This document shows positions 20,192-20,196 of a stretch of DNA of 20,196 nucleotides, piece by piece. The notes beneath the pieces were generated by a model. It was not told the DNA's origin, made no database searches, and was given only the letters and a program-made list of their open reading frames with translations. Positions within the stretch are counted from its first letter, which is position 1, and every line of letters starts with the position of its first letter. A program made the translations under genes and the position numbers. Source of the DNA: Tubiluchus corallicola (lineage: Eukaryota; Priapulida; Priapulimorpha; Priapulimorphida; Tubiluchidae); contig JAQGDQ010000361.1 of assembly GCA_030141605.1 (NCBI GenBank), forward strand, positions 217,013-237,208, in the 5' to 3' direction.

Positions 20192-20196
20192 GCACA

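Overview
The window looks like non-coding DNA from an invertebrate animal nuclear genome. It is AT-rich by eye and has very long simple-sequence arrays, degenerate TTAGGG repeats, a tRNA-derived SINE and MITE-like elements. It carries one convincing protein-coding exon, which ends at a spliceosomal donor. The SINE body is of a kind common in molluscs and other marine invertebrates, so a lophotrochozoan or similar marine bilaterian is plausible. The species cannot be fixed from this sequence.

Layout. 1-1454 has nothing recognisable. 1455-2177 is a composite repeat (family A) with partly duplicated segments; a segment of it recurs at 3222-3451 and another in inverted orientation at 10708-10897. 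A tRNA-derived SINE at about 3979-4215 runs into a five-motif microsatellite (4216-4470), and a second, 500-bp CATTGT/CATTAT array lies at 4809-5305. A possible minus-strand retroposon 3' end lies at 5566-5717. A fold-back MITE-like element (family B) occurs at 6600-6995 and again, same orientation, at 14150-14511. Between them are an interstitial telomere-like tract (7833-7929), an array with ten same-strand AGGTCA motifs (8140-8442), a (GACT)n array (8532-8750), a TTAA-flanked MITE candidate (9089-9277) and a 640-bp GGAT/GATA/GGTA/GACA array (11421-12060).

The gene. At 15265-15716 on the plus strand lies the first coding exon of a tachykinin/neurokinin-like class A GPCR: a glycosylated N-terminus, TM1-TM3 and the D-R of the DRY motif, cut by a phase-2 intron with donor GTAAGC. 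The remaining exons are not in the window, so the intron is at least 4.48 kb. A group of CRE-like CGTCA sites lies about 180-260 bp upstream of the start codon. Downstream, the intron holds CTG/GTT repeats, a (TAAG)n tract, a pyrimidine-rich tract, a GC-richer patch between 15-bp direct repeats, an (ATT)n array and a (GA)n array that continues to the last bases of the window.

I see no multi-gene system. The points most worth following are the AGGTCA array, the two fold-back copies that share a GTCACGTGAC palindrome, the TTAA-flanked element, and the receptor exon with its CRE cluster. All identities quoted are estimates by eye.
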